From: Hermatobates lingyangjiaoensis
Taxonomy: Eukaryota > Arthropoda > Insecta > Hemiptera > Hermatobatidae
Reading direction: 5' to 3'
Length of the DNA: 64,000 nucleotides
Assembly (NCBI GenBank): GCA_026182355.1
Contig: JAPFBL010000118.1
Coordinates: 1,179,001 to 1,243,000, forward strand
This document shows positions 24,293-35,290 of the stretch, one piece after another (within the stretch, counting starts at the first letter, position 1; each line of letters opens with the position of its first letter). Both the position numbers and the translations under genes were made by a program. The notes under the pieces are model-generated. The model searched no databases. It had not been told where the DNA came from and worked only from the letters and a program-made list of their open reading frames with translations.

Positions 24293-24612
24293 TTAGGGGC
24301 TAGGTTAGCTCAGTGGTTAACGTACTCGCCTCCGGGCTGGTAGGTCCAGGATTCGATCCCCGCCTGACCCTCGATTTATTCACACAGGAGGTCAATAAAT
24401 CTGAGTACGTCGTCCCTCGGAGAGGACGTGAAGTCGTCGGTTCCGAGCCTGTACGATGTCAGGTACTCGTTAAAGATCCCTGCTCGGAATCCACTTGAGT
24501 TAGACAAAATGTAGGACTCCTAATGTAGAATCTGTAGAATCACCGATCAAACAAAAAGCCTGTAAATGACTGACGTTATCACTCGCTAGGGGATCGGTTT
24601 AAGCTATAAACA
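24293..24612 (+). mobile_element. tRNA-SINE, full length (3' end type II)
   Basis: The tRNA head has an A box (TTAGCTCAGTGGTTAACG) and B box (GGATTCGATCC). A GATTTATTCACACAGGAGG / AATAAATCTGAGTACGTCG hairpin region and the common body GAGCCTGTACGATGTCAGG follow. The alternative 3' end is CACCGATCAAACAAAAAGCC ... GGGGATCGGTTTAAGC. It sits 1 bp after the hAT end. Confidence 0.88.
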
Positions 24613-25639
24613 AAAAAGGTTTACATTAATTAACAGGTTAATTAATTAACGTTAGCAGCGATTGAAGTTTTATTATTTAAAAGTTAAATGTCCAATACTA
24701 CATGGGATACAAAACCGTTTCTGACAAGTCAAATTTGTAACACACATTAAGGTATATAATTAATTAAAACGTGATGCAATGAAAGAGATTGGAGATGCCA
24801 TCTGACTAACAATGAGTAAGCTAGAGTTTGGGTCAATTATGGCGACAATTCATTCGTTTTATTATTTGAGGAAGACAATAAACCATAATAAATGAACTCT
24901 AATGAACAAATCTTTTGTTTTCATATGTTTTATATAAATTGTATTGTAAATTATATGACTAGTGATAAGAAAGGAAACGTCTAGGCGTTTTGAAAACTTT
25001 GAATTTATCGTCGGACTACATCTAGATACCAAATATTTTTTGTGTTGTAGATGTAACCTGTCGAAGAACACTAAGTGTTCGATAAATGTCGTTGTTTGAA
25101 ATTTTTTTTTGTGTTTGTGGAAACTTAGTGTTTCTTCCTCTTTTGTTCTCTTCATTTGTAGTAAGTCGGGTGATGTAACTATTTATGGATTCCATTTTCA
25201 AATCATGCTGAATATCCACATTTCGGTCGTACCAAGAAGCCCTGGCTATACGGCGGGCATACTTATTCTGAACGAACTGGATACAAGCCTTTTTCGTTTG
25301 TAAATAAGTTCGAGAAGTGAGACCTTTGTAATAATCCGAAATTCATGGAACTTCTATCATGTAATACTATAGATTAATACGTTAGTAACTACGTGTGTCA
25401 CATTTTGTCATAGTACTGATAATTGGGCATGTTTAATTACTTCAATTTAATTACAGCCTCAAAGCCAAGTCATCAATATTAGGTATAATTATATTCTATA
25501 ATTAGCATTTAATAGAGCATTAGTTAAACAGTCTATTTCATGTACATACTTTTACTTTTTATACCTAAAAATAGTTCATTATAAGAAAATGAGTTCAGTT
25601 ATTTTTTTTTAAATTACATTAATAAGAAAGGCAGTTTTT
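24613..25639. other. unassigned AT-rich intron
   Basis: Nothing recognised apart from short open frames. Confidence 0.5.
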
Positions 25640-26160
25640 TTACAAATTCTGATCATGTTTTTTTAACGCTAACCCGATAAAAATGAAGTTTTGTTAAAAA
25701 ATTGAACTTAAAATTAGGAATTTATAACAATAATTTCAAATTTACGATTGTTGCATAGGTCAATATATTACAAAAACTGAAATTTTATTTTGGAATAATG
25801 AATCACCTTCCCCAATGGTCGGATTTGTTGGTATTTATTTATATTGTTTACTTTGACTTAGAAATGTTTTAAATTAAATAAAATTGTTATTTAGAGGGTT
25901 ATTAAAACAAATTTTAAATGTTCTAATGAAATAAAATCATATGTTAGAAGAATAAAATTGTTAAATTAGTTCAATTGTTAAAAAAAAGTTAACCTCAATC
26001 AAACGTATATTTTCTGATGCATTCCATGGTGCAATAGATGGTTGTCGAACAAGTGTTTCACTAATCAAACAAATCGTAAGTTGGTTGTTAAGGAGTTTTA
26101 TTATGTTTACTTATAGTAAAGTTGTAGTTTAGGCTATTCCAAACTACTCCAAAAACTCCA
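25640..26160. mobile_element. TIR-family copy, truncated
   Basis: AACCTCAATCAAACGTATAT...TTTCTGATGCATTCCAT parallels 42030-42080, and the end TTTACTTATAGTAAAGTTG...ACTCCA matches the palindrome's outer end. Confidence 0.55.
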
Positions 26161-26479
26161 GTTTAGTTTTTACTCCTGTTCGAATTGAATATTTATAGGT
26201 AATGGAGGACAGTGTCTGTCTTGTTAGCTTTATGTTAATAATTAAATACCAACTTAAGCTTAGCTAAAAGTAAAACGACATTCAGTGACAGTTGACGCAG
26301 TTCGCCGGGTCAGCAGGTACTAATATAAATATACTAAATGAAAAATTGCGAGCTTTTAGAATAACTAGAAAAAAAATTAATAAAATGATATATTATTTGA
26401 TATAATATCATATTTTTTATGCATCCGTGCCTAAAAATAAAAGCTACGGTCATCATTCTTATACTTAAACTATATATGT

Positions 26480-26761
26480 ATGTATATATATATATATGAT
26501 CAAACCACAATAAGAAATGGGAAAACAAGACTAAGATCTTTCAACCGTAACAAGCGGTCTTCGTCAGAGTCAAAAACCCAAAAGTTGTTTTTTTGACTCT
26601 ATAACAGATTCAATAATATATCGACCGTTTGATAGAATAGGTGTGTTCTCTAATCGGGGTTCGGTCAATTTTCCAGGATAAAAAAAAAACCGAAACGTTG
26701 GCAACGAGAGTTTAATTTTTTATCCTGGAAAATTGGCCGAACCCCGATTAGAGAACACACC

Positions 26762-26798
<37 letters not shown>
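26480..26798. mobile_element. PLE family A end (-), family F palindrome, TA tract
   Basis: Family A on - at 26498-26582. A palindrome at about 26636-26762 (GTGTTCTCTAATCGGGGTTC ... complement) holds the family F block AAACCGAAACGTTGGC. (TA)n lies at 26763-26798. Confidence 0.7.
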
Positions 26799-26799
<1 letters not shown>

Positions 26800-26801
<2 letters not shown>

Positions 26802-27412
26802 CAATGTATATAAAGAAACATAGAGAAATTAAAAACACACACTTACAGTTTCTAATTTTCGTTTGAATCGTCTTCAGGAGAGATAGGAGAGGGAAACCAA
26901 GCGCACTTGTACAGAGACGGTTGGAGACCAACAATGTCGCCACATGCGCGCCCGGTTACAGAGAATAAGGTAGACAAGAATAAATTTGAGATTAAATAAA
27001 ATAGGAATATGAAAAATAATAGTAAACACAAAAACAAATAAAATAATAAAAACTGAGGGATGAACAGAAGAAATGATACATAAATAAAAATTATGGACTA
27101 AGCTTTAATAAAAAATAGAGAATAAAACTTAAAATAAATTAAATAAATGAAAAATATTTAAGATAAAAACTAGATGCAGAGATAAGAAACTAATACAATG
27201 AAGAAACTAATACATTATCTCTTAAGATTAAGGCCAGGTGCACTGCGCGCATTGAGCAACCAAATATGGGCTTCTTCGGAGGCTCGGAGAGTGAGGTTTT
27301 TGCAGTCAGAGGGGATTTGTCGCAGAATCTGTAACCTGTAGCACTCATTAAAGGGAAGTCCGTGGCTATTAGTATGTATGGCGATGAGAAGATGGGAATG
27401 GTTGTTGACCCA
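26800..27412 (-). mobile_element. 5'-truncated PLE (family C type), - strand
   Basis: Reading on the - strand: a GIY-YIG C-terminal coding end (27412 to about 27220) encoding HLLIAIHTNSHGLPFNECYR-like residues, ILRQIPSDCKNLTLRASEEA and HIWLLNARSAPGLNLKR-stop. An AT-rich untranslated region follows, then the family C terminus (26925-26800) with the CTGAAGACGATTCAAACGAAA motif. It shows the order ORF, 3' UTR, hammerhead-like terminus. Confidence 0.75.
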
Positions 27413-27424
27413 TTAAATGTTACT

Positions 27425-27600
27425 CAGAGAGTAACACTTAAGAGAGTAAGAACACTACGAGTTCGAAACGCGTTGTTTATATTATTTAATTTTCATATAT
27501 GGATACTATTTCATTAACTTTTTTACCTTTTTAATGACTAAATACCACATAATAACTGGTTGCACTGCCTTTGAATGAAGCTAGATTACTGAAGGTCCAG
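27425..27600 (+). mobile_element. PLE family E end
   Basis: AAGAACACTACGAGTTCGAA, ACGCGTTGTTT, then TATATGGATACTATTTCATT and ATACCACATAATAACTGGTT match the family E terminus. Confidence 0.65.
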
Positions 27601-27804
27601 TTAAAAAGAGATAACTCAACATACAGCGTTATTATAAACTTTTGAAAGCACGCCTAGTAACTCTTGCATGTACATCGGAACACCATTAGAAAAATATTCA
27701 GCCGACTTGAAAGGTGTAAATATACTTAATTTTTTGTCATTATCATAATTTACTTGTCCTTATCAATATCACTTGTTCTTATCATTGCCATTATCATGTT
27801 TTAG

Positions 27805-27922
27805 TCAAAACGCAGCCACAGACTGCTGCCGCCTGCATGGCGCATTACTGATGAACTAAAAGAGAATTACAAAGCCAAGCTGATGATTGACAAGAAAGGC
27901 CCTTGCTGGCCGGAGGCACATA
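27805..27922 (+). other. exon-like coding stretch of unknown identity
   Basis: A GC-richer island in the 15.4-kb Sulf1 intron follows a plausible acceptor (catgttttag). It is open for a peptide beginning SKRSHRLLPPAWRITDELKE and continuing to KKGPCWPEA. Composition and codon choice look like real coding sequence rather than AT-rich intron. The best nearby donor (ATA/gtttca) would give 118 nt, which is out of phase with the flanking Sulf1 exons (0/0), and vertebrate SULF has no extra residues here. It may be an exon or relic of another gene, a pseudogene fragment, or an unusual alternative exon. I do not recognise the family. Confidence 0.35.
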
Positions 27923-28185
27923 GTTTCATCAGTCGAAACCTGTTTCTTTTTTCTAAACTCTGTCAGTTTTCACGTTACATAACTCGTGGCGTACTATGCT
28001 TTAAAAACAGAACAAGCCATTACTTTGCAAATGACTGCCTGTCACTTTCAGTTGTTGTTTTTTTTTTCTTTTAACTAAATACAATATTTTCTTTTTTTAA
28101 TTATTTGTTAAGATTTATGCGATGGGTAAATTATTTTCTAAAGAACGGTTATTTTTCAATAAATAACTGGAATTGTCAAACGACT

Positions 28186-28515
28186 GGGGGGGTAAGGTTA
28201 ACTCTGTGGCAACGTACTCTCCTCTAAAGCGATAGGTCCAGCGTTCAATTCCCACTGTGGCTCTTGATTTATTCGCGCGGAAGGTGAATAAATCTGAGCA
28301 CGTCGTCTCTTGGAGAGGACGTTAAGCAATCGGTTCCGAGCCTGTACGATGTTAAGTACTCCTTAAAGATCCCTACTCTAAATATACCTGTGTTAGACAA
28401 AATGTAGGACTCCCAATGTAGAATCAGTCTTCATTGTGTTGTATCACAAAGGGCCTAATGTTCGGCCTGTGTGTGTTCCCTTCTGGGACTACCACTGCAA
28501 CCTAACCTAACCTTT
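28186..28515 (+). mobile_element. tRNA-SINE, near full length (3' end type I)
   Basis: Degraded tRNA head, the GATTTATTCGCGCGGAAGG/AATAAATCTGAGCACG hairpin, the common body, and the type I 3' end (GGGACTACCACTGCAACC then TAACC repeats). Confidence 0.85.
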
Positions 28516-29568
28516 GTCAAACGACTTTCCAAGCTGCTTTCGTCCAAATTAATCTTTGTCAAACAGACTATTTCGACTATACTTATCTTTGAGTAGCTTA
28601 CACCAAGTCGCACTCACCCTGCTGATGACACACGAAAGGTCGAATGCCTACTTTGAATACATCGACTCCTTCGCCACTTTCCTTTCGTAAAGCCTCCAGT
28701 CTTAAGCCAGAACCATATGAAATACTTGCTAAAAATCTCTATTAAAACGAACCTAAGTCAAGGTAAAATTTGCAGAATAAGCTCCATTGATTGTGGCTCT
28801 CTTATGAGTAAAAAGGCAGGTAAATAATAAATGTGTTACACTTTTCATCTCTAGAGCGACACTAAAGCTTTTAGGTTCTAGAATTCGAAATAACAAACAA
28901 CGTTAAAGCCATTTATTACTTTAAATAGACGCAGGGTTTTTGTCATGGTATTTTGGTATATTTTTGGTATGTTTTAGAAGAGAAATCGTCCCTCGTTGAG
29001 AATTAAAAGCTGTCGGGTTGATCCTTTGAAGCCATGCCTAATAGTAGGTACTCATTAAATATCCCGCGACTAATATCAAGCATTCCCAATGTACGATATG
29101 ACTCCTTCATGGCCAAAATAACCCAAAACAGGTCACTATGTGTTTTTATGTTTTTAATCGTCATTAATGAAACAGAAATTAAAAATGAATTTGTTAGTAA
29201 GATAGTGGGGCTGGTTGACACTTGTGCGGGACTGAATACATTGATGACGGTGGCGTGTGGACTGACAGACTGTCTTCCCCATAGGGGTTGTGTGACAGTC
29301 CATGATAGCCTGAGGACCCGCATTCACTTCACTCAAACTCTTAACTTAACCCGTTTTAATGATGACTACAAGTGCCTGTTCTTCCAGGCTTTTATGTGCA
29401 TTTATCAATGTGGGATAGCTTACTCAAATCTTTATTGAAATAATTGAAATAATTGATCAAAGCAGGTTGTTCAATACCTTTTCAATATTTAGGTTGGATG
29501 ATTTTTAAGAAGAACTATTGCATACAAAAAATGATATACATAACTAACATGTTTTTAATTCATCAGTT
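28516..29568. other. unassigned intron with weak repeat traces
   Basis: 28610-28650 has a CTGATGA...GAAAGGTCGAATG block resembling a decayed PLE terminus. 29035-29095 vaguely resembles the SINE body. No exon recognised. Confidence 0.4.
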
Positions 29569-29765
29569 GTGCAGTTAGTTGCTATGTAGTATTTACATTT
29601 CAGTTGTGCAGTCAGTTGCTATGTAGTATTTACATTTCAGTTGTGCAGTCAGTTGATATGTGGTATTTTACTGAGTATTTGGAATTACTCGGAAAGCTAG
29701 TCATAAATAAGTTTTAATAATATAATGCGTTTCGAACACAGAGTGTTCTTTTTCAGGTAAATCTA
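29569..29765 (-). mobile_element. PLE family E end (-) with 37-bp tandem triplication
   Basis: The distal end CAGTTGTGCAGTCAGTTGCT / ATGTAGTATTTACATTT occurs three times in tandem (29569-29665), followed by the family E hairpin region on the - strand (GCGTTTCGAACACAGAGTGT, TTTTTCAG). Confidence 0.7.
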
Positions 29766-30399
29766 CTCTAGTAATAAAGTCGCAAGACAGAGAGAAGATT
29801 TATCTTAAGAAGAATACTATGGGTTTGATACTCAAGAAAAACAATCTTCCACGTTTGACCATCTTTATGAACTCCTGGAGAGCCTGTGGTTAATAATATT
29901 TATATTAAGATTACCACTGATTGGGGAGAGACAGAAGGTTGTAACTGTATCTTCTTATGGTCCACTTTGGTTTCCTCATATTCCAGCCGCTTCAAAAATG
30001 ATGGGTCAGCTATCCATGCATATGGAAGCGTGCATTCCAAATTAATGGACAGGCAATATGGGCTATTACCATTGCAATTGCTTTATTGGAAGAATCAGTG
30101 GCAGTCGAATAATCCCTCCAATAGCAATATGCAATCATTTCTGGCATAATTCACAAAGCCTAAATCGAATTTACACAAATGCTGATTTAAATCATGGAAA
30201 AACAGCAAAAATAGTCTTTATTTTGTTTTGCCTTTTCTGAATGCCCCTAATATACTATAATAATAAGTGACTGTAAGTGTTTAGGAGTGAAAGTTTACAA
30301 TAAAACTTCATTATGGGTTTAGGTGTAAAAAAAATTTGACTTGTTTCATTGTTAGCAAGTGGCAAGTATTTTTTCTACTCGAAATTTTTCGAGTGGATT
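29766..30399. other. unassigned intron
   Basis: No recognised element or exon. Confidence 0.45.
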
Positions 30400-31490
30400 C
30401 ACTCGAAAACTTTCTAAGTCAATGTTAACAAAGTAAATAAATTCGACAAGTATAGCAGGTGACCCATTAGTCAAGGATAAACAATCAGTTTTTATAGCGT
30501 TATTGCTCTTTGTCATAATTGAAATTACGTCAATATGTCATTTCTCATGAAGTCATTGAATATGAGGGATGAACTCTTTCCTCAAGAAAGAGGAGTTATG
30601 TTTGTTGACAAATATTCAGTTTTTCACTATTCTAGTCTAATAGTTCATTTCTATTATTTTCAAAAATTAGAAGCTCGCAGCAATAAAAGTTTTAAATTAA
30701 TTGAATGTTAACTGAATGAGCCAATGAATGAGCCGTCTTTGACTTTGATTCGAGTATGTAAAACTGGTTAATCACTAATATACTTTTTCTCAATATACAT
30801 TGACAACAACCCTGTAACAGAGTGCAGCAAGCGGGAAAAGGATTACACTAGCTCAGAGTAAATTGGATTTTTTTGAACTTTGAAAGTGATTTTTATGAAA
30901 TACTAAGAAGCCATAAAATTCCCAGTATAATAATTCTATAAAAGACAAAAAATGTCAAACATAATTCAAAATTGAAAACATTTTTTGAAGAAAAATAAAT
31001 GTAATTATCCTACATCTTAAATTTAAAATCATCTTAAAACGGTATTTTTCTTGCATGTTTTTGACATTTTTCAGGCAATATAGAAATATTTTCAAGTTTT
31101 AAATGGGCAAAATTTGTCTCAAATATTCAGTGTAGAAAGAGGTCAGGTAAACTATGTGAGAGACCCACTGGCTATTGGAACAGAAGCCATGTTTTCTCTA
31201 AGAGATTATTTAATAACACGAAATATACTTTTTCGTTTTTTAAAAAAACACTATTGTGGCTAAGCCAATGATATTATATGAATCAGTGGTGAGATATATA
31301 AAAATAACATATTTATTGATAAGTTGATCAATCACTATCTGTGCTAATCACTGTTACCAGAAATGAAAGACTAATAAAGATTTCCCATTTAGAAATATGA
31401 TACCTAAATAGAACATTATATATTATATACCAAAGAAGTAAGATATTATGTTTACTTATAGTTAAGTTGAGTGTAGACCACTCTAGATTT
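30400..31490. mobile_element. TIR-family copy
   Basis: GACAAGTATAGCAGGTGACC, TTTATAGCGTTATTGCTCTT, an AAAGACAAAAAATGTCAAAC hairpin and the outer end TTGAGTGTAGACCACTCTAG match one arm of the 52.9-56.3 kb palindrome. Confidence 0.65.
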
Positions 31491-31853
31491 TTTTATATTA
31501 ATTTCAATTATATTTCTTTTTATTTGATAGTTTAATTTAGGCAAGTTGTAATTTACGTGAAAGTTAGTACAGATACTTTACAATCGATTATCTAATTACG
31601 AAAACATGTAACATTATTGTAACAAAAGAAATCTATCAAACTTATCAATAGATTAATATTTAATACATTTTGTAGGGATGAGTAGGGTAGGAAAAGTTGT
31701 CTGCAGCAACTTGACACTTGGTATAAACCTAATTAAGACACTTTATTCGACTCTCTAAGCAGTAAACACTTGGTTTTGATCAATAGATAACAGTCATTAC
31801 TAACTGGCACTATCGCAGTAATTGATCAGCAATATTGAATAAATCATGCGTGT

Positions 31854-32440
31854 TTAGTGAAGCGATTTAGTGTTTTTAGGGAGGATAATTGAATAATAAT
31901 TATCGCAATTAGTCTAATTTATCACACATATGTAGATCTAGACTTATGAATTCACGATGTATAATTAGTGAAACGATTTGATGTTCTTTTGAAGGAAATG
32001 GTTTAATAATAATTACAACAATTAGAGTTATTTAACACTGGGAGAAATTTAATTGCTGGAATAAAGTATTATCAACTAGTAAAATGATTTGTTAATCTTC
32101 AGAAGCTAATTATTAAATACAATAATTAGTGTAATTTAACACTCTTACCATCTACAAGTAGGCTTTCTTGAATTCATGATAATTAGTGAAATGCTTTCAC
32201 TGTTCTTACTGTCGAATAATTCTGTAACGGGTAATTATATCAATTAAAGTAATTTAATATGGGGACAAATCTGATTGTTTGAATTAATGATGTTCAATTT
32301 GTAAAATGATTTGTTATTGTTGTAAACGGAATAATTGAATAAATTTAATTATTGCAATTAGAGTTTTTATTACCATTATTATCTAGAGATCGAATTTCGG
32401 GAATTAATAATGAGTGGTTTGATGTTGTTTTGAATGATGA
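31854..32440 (+). repeat. ~111-bp degenerate tandem satellite
   Basis: The block TTAGTGAAACGATTTG recurs at about 31854, 31965, 32076, 32183, 32299 and 32411 with CAATTAGxxTAATTTA blocks between. The array ends about 80 bp before the Sulf1 exon at 32523. Confidence 0.75.
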
Positions 32441-32522
32441 TTGAATGATACATAATATCACGAAGTAAATGAACTCAGTCACTGTTGGTAAGGCTTTAAA
32501 GTTAGATGCTTTTCTGTTACAG

Positions 32523-32698
32523 ATAATCAATGAGCTAAAAGCCCTGGGAGAGCTGGACAACACCTACATAGTCTACACCTCGGACCATGGTTACCATCTG
32601 GGGCAGTTTGGACTCGTCAAGGGCAAATCCTTTCCCTTCGAGTTTGACGTCAGAGTCCCTTTCTTGGTCCGAGGGCCTGGCATTGAACCAGGAACCAT
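32523..32698 (+). CDS. Sulf1: Sulf1 exon (sulfatase domain, DHG metal-site block)
   Basis: The exon starts after a ctgttacag acceptor in phase 0 and ends in phase 2 before gtaattt. It encodes 58 codons plus two bases. It contains the most conserved SULF block: [20 protein letters not shown] followed by FGLVKGK, then [13 protein letters not shown]. The Asp-His of SDHG corresponds to metal ligands of the sulfatase active site, and the Lys of LVKGK lines the substrate pocket; this is family knowledge. The preceding intron is 15,445 bp. The upstream ATG of the longer open frame is intronic and in a degenerate tandem array. The residues join those of the previous exon without a gap relative to vertebrate SULF (ER followed by a hydrophobic pair and N). 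Confidence 0.95.
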
Positions 32699-32808
32699 GT
32701 AATTTCTGTTTTGAAATATTTTCTAATTATTTATATTTTAATATCTTTTAAAACTTTTAGAAATAATAATAAAATGTAGAAACAAAGAGCTTAAAATTTA
32801 GAAAATTT

Positions 32809-32912
32809 AACTGTCTCTCCTGAAGATGGTTAAAACAGAAAATTAGAGAACGTAAATATATGCTTTCCCTTTTATTTGTATTACTTTACCAACTTTGAAC
32901 TATATATATATA
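32809..32912 (+). mobile_element. PLE family C end
   Basis: TGTCTCTCCTGAAGATGGTT, AAAACAGAAAATTAGAGAAC and the TTGAACTATATATATA tail. Stem II is damaged (ACC to ACA). Confidence 0.6.
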
Positions 32913-33544
32913 CACTGATAAAACGAAATACGATCCAAACTGGACACAATACGAGTTCGAGATTAACAAAGAGCAACACACAAAGTAGGGAAACACACTT
33001 ACAGACTCAAATTTTCGGGTAATCCGTCTTCAGGAGAAAAGAGAATGGGAGACCAAGCACGTTGTAGGTGCAACGGCAAGTAACCAACCCGGCAACCGCC
33101 AGCGCTGTCAACCGTACCCGGTCTTAAAGTATAGAATTAGGAGAAGATATAAACAGAAACTCAGATAAGCAGTACTGGTTAGGTAAAACTATAAATAGGT
33201 GAAAAATTATAAACAATATAAGATAAAAACAAACTATAAAAAACAAAAAACAAAAATAATGATAGGGAAAAGAAGAAAAAAATAAATAAATAAATAAAAA
33301 TAAATACAATACAAAAAACTTGCATTGGTTGTTTTAGTAAATAAAAGATAGAAACTGAATAAAAGGGTAAGTATGGGAAACTAGTTAAGAATAAGAATTT
33401 AGAAAAATAAAATAGGATAAAACAAACTAGTGGTAAGTGAAGAAGACAAAATAGATATACAAAAAATATACGAAAGAGGAAAAAAGAAATAAGTACTAGA
33501 GAATAAAGAATACTGGAAAATAAATACATTAAAAAAAAAAAAAT

Positions 33545-34055
33545 TATCTTTTAAGGTTAAGTCCAGGTGCACTGCGCGCCCCGAGCAACCAGATGTGTTA
33601 AGGGTCACGTTATTATCACCAGGGGGAATCTGACGCAGAATCTGCACACTGAAGCAGTCGTTAAAAGACAGACCGTGGGATTTGGCGTGTATGGCGACAG
33701 GTAAATTGGAGTTGCTGTTAACGGATGCTCTATGACCGTTCATACGGAGGCTGAGCTTGTTAGAGGACAGTCCTACGTAGAACGCATCACAACGAGTACA
33801 GTCCAATTTGTAAACACAATTTTTGGATGTACATGAGCAGTCCTTAGCAACAGGGAAGGACTGGTTGTGGGAAGATGGAGTGAAGTGTGAAAGGGGGTTG
33901 AGAAGCGGACAGGTCAGGCACCCCCACCTTTCGCAACACTTAGCGCCCACAGACGGGTGGTTGACGCTCCTGGACGTCAAGTCTCTGTGGGAAAAGAGGT
34001 TGCCAAGGTTGGGGGAACGTCTATATGAGAGGCGGGGTTGGCTGGGGAAAATAGT
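33545..34055 (-). pseudogene. PLE GIY-YIG endonuclease domain
   Basis: The - strand reads LSYRRSPNLGNLFSHRDL, then a Cys-rich linker (GAKCCERWGCLTC; DCSCTSKNCVYKLDC) and the GIY-YIG domain (CVYKLDCTRCDAFYVGLSSN, KLSLRMNGHR, SHGLSFNDCFSVQILRQIPP). By comparison with 27.3 kb, the proper C-terminus is HIWLLGARSAPGLNLKR-stop in another frame. A short deletion near 33600 therefore caused a frameshift. The reverse transcriptase is missing. Confidence 0.85.
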
Positions 34056-34097
34056 CGACGTTGCGCCTACAACGTGCTTGGTCTCCCATTCTCTTTT

Positions 34098-34128
34098 CTC
34101 CTGAAGACGGATTACCCGAAAATTTGAG
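34098..34128 (+). ncRNA. hammerhead-like motif, family B
   Basis: Stem I CUC/GAG, core CUGAAGA (34101-34107), extra C, a 2-bp stem II (GG/CC), GAAA, palindromic AAUU, and U at the cleavage position. Stem II is very short. Confidence 0.4.
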
Positions 34129-34183
34129 TCTGTAAGTGTGTTTCCCTACTTTGTGTGTTGCTCTTTGTTAATCTCGAACTCGT

Positions 34184-34549
34184 ATATATATATATATATA
34201 TATATATAGTAATATATATATATTCGTATAAGTGGGCAGCAGATCTTCTTGTAAACAAATGGAATTAAAATGTGCAGCACATTCTGCATTTACGACCTTT
34301 TTGCTGATAGCCTCGATTTTCCTTATTATCTTACGTTGTTCTGGAGGTATATACATACATAATATGAAATGAGGAAAAAAAAAGACTGAGATCTTTCAAC
34401 CGTAACAAGAGGTCTTCGTCAGAGTCAAAACCCAACCCTGACGAAGACTGCTTGTTACGGTTGAAAGATCGTAGTTTTTTTTTCCCCCATTTCATATTGT
34501 GGTATGATCATTGATTGTTATTTCACGTGTTTATGTGAAATCTTGTATG

Positions 34550-34595
<46 letters not shown>
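34184..34595. mobile_element. PLE N-terminal fragment (-), family A pair, TA tracts
   Basis: 34212-34356 (-) encodes MYIPPEQRKIIRKIEAISKK, VVNAECAAHFNS and CLQEDLLPTYTNIYI. 34365-34545 is a family A inverted pair with the TTTCACGTGTTTATGTGAAA hairpin. TA tracts lie at 34182-34206 and 34555-34592. Confidence 0.7.
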
Positions 34596-34924
34596 CATAT
34601 ATATCCCACATATATGTATATTTCAAGGAAATCATCAATCATGAGTTGTTCGATAACAGTGTAACACAGGAAAGCTCTTCAAACTCTTGCCTGTTATTTT
34701 ACCCCTCCTATTGATCATTCCGTGGATATGTAGTCATATGTGTTTATTGTGACACTTCTAAATAGAGGTTTCATGTAAACGTCACAAGAAAATGATAGAA
34801 AAAAAAATTTCACTTCTCTTCATTTTATTAAAAAAACAAAGTAAAAACGGCCAAGATAAGAGTCGTTTTTATATCAATTAAAAGGGATGCTTAATCGAAT
34901 GCTATAATGCATTCGACTTTGTTG

Positions 34925-35124
34925 ACTTTATTGACTTTATATATTATATATATATATATATATAATATATTAATATAATAGTATTTAATATATATATATA
35001 TATGTGTGTAAATTAGAGACAGTCAGTAAAAAAGTCGTAAATGCAGACACTGCTGTTTATGAATATGCAGACTGCTGCATATTTCAATTCAACTTGTTTA
35101 AAAGAAGATTTGCTACCTACCTAT

Positions 35125-35172
<48 letters not shown>

Positions 35173-35290
35173 TCAATAATATATCAACCGTTTGATAGAA
35201 TAGGTGTATTGTTTAATCAGGATTTGGTCAAAATTCTAGGTTTAAAAATGAAACTCTCGTTGCTGACGTTTCATCTGATGCCACCTACCG
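34925..35290. mobile_element. PLE N-terminal fragment (+) and family F end
   Basis: 35010-35130 encodes ETVSKKVVNADTAV and, in another frame, FNSTCLKEDLLPTYTNIYI. A TA tract (35128-35168) and a family F end on - (35169-35285) follow. Confidence 0.6.

Larger units (their letters stand above)
32913..34183 (-). mobile_element. PLE family B, 5'-truncated, flanked by inverted termini
   Basis: A 1.27-kb unit. Inverted terminal copies (32913-33070 and 34060-34183) enclose a GIY-YIG ORF on the - strand and an AT-rich 3' UTR. Inverted, LTR-like termini around a truncated body are a known Penelope arrangement. Both ends hold CCTGAAGACGGATTACCCGA and GCGCCTACAACGTGCTTGG blocks. Confidence 0.85.
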
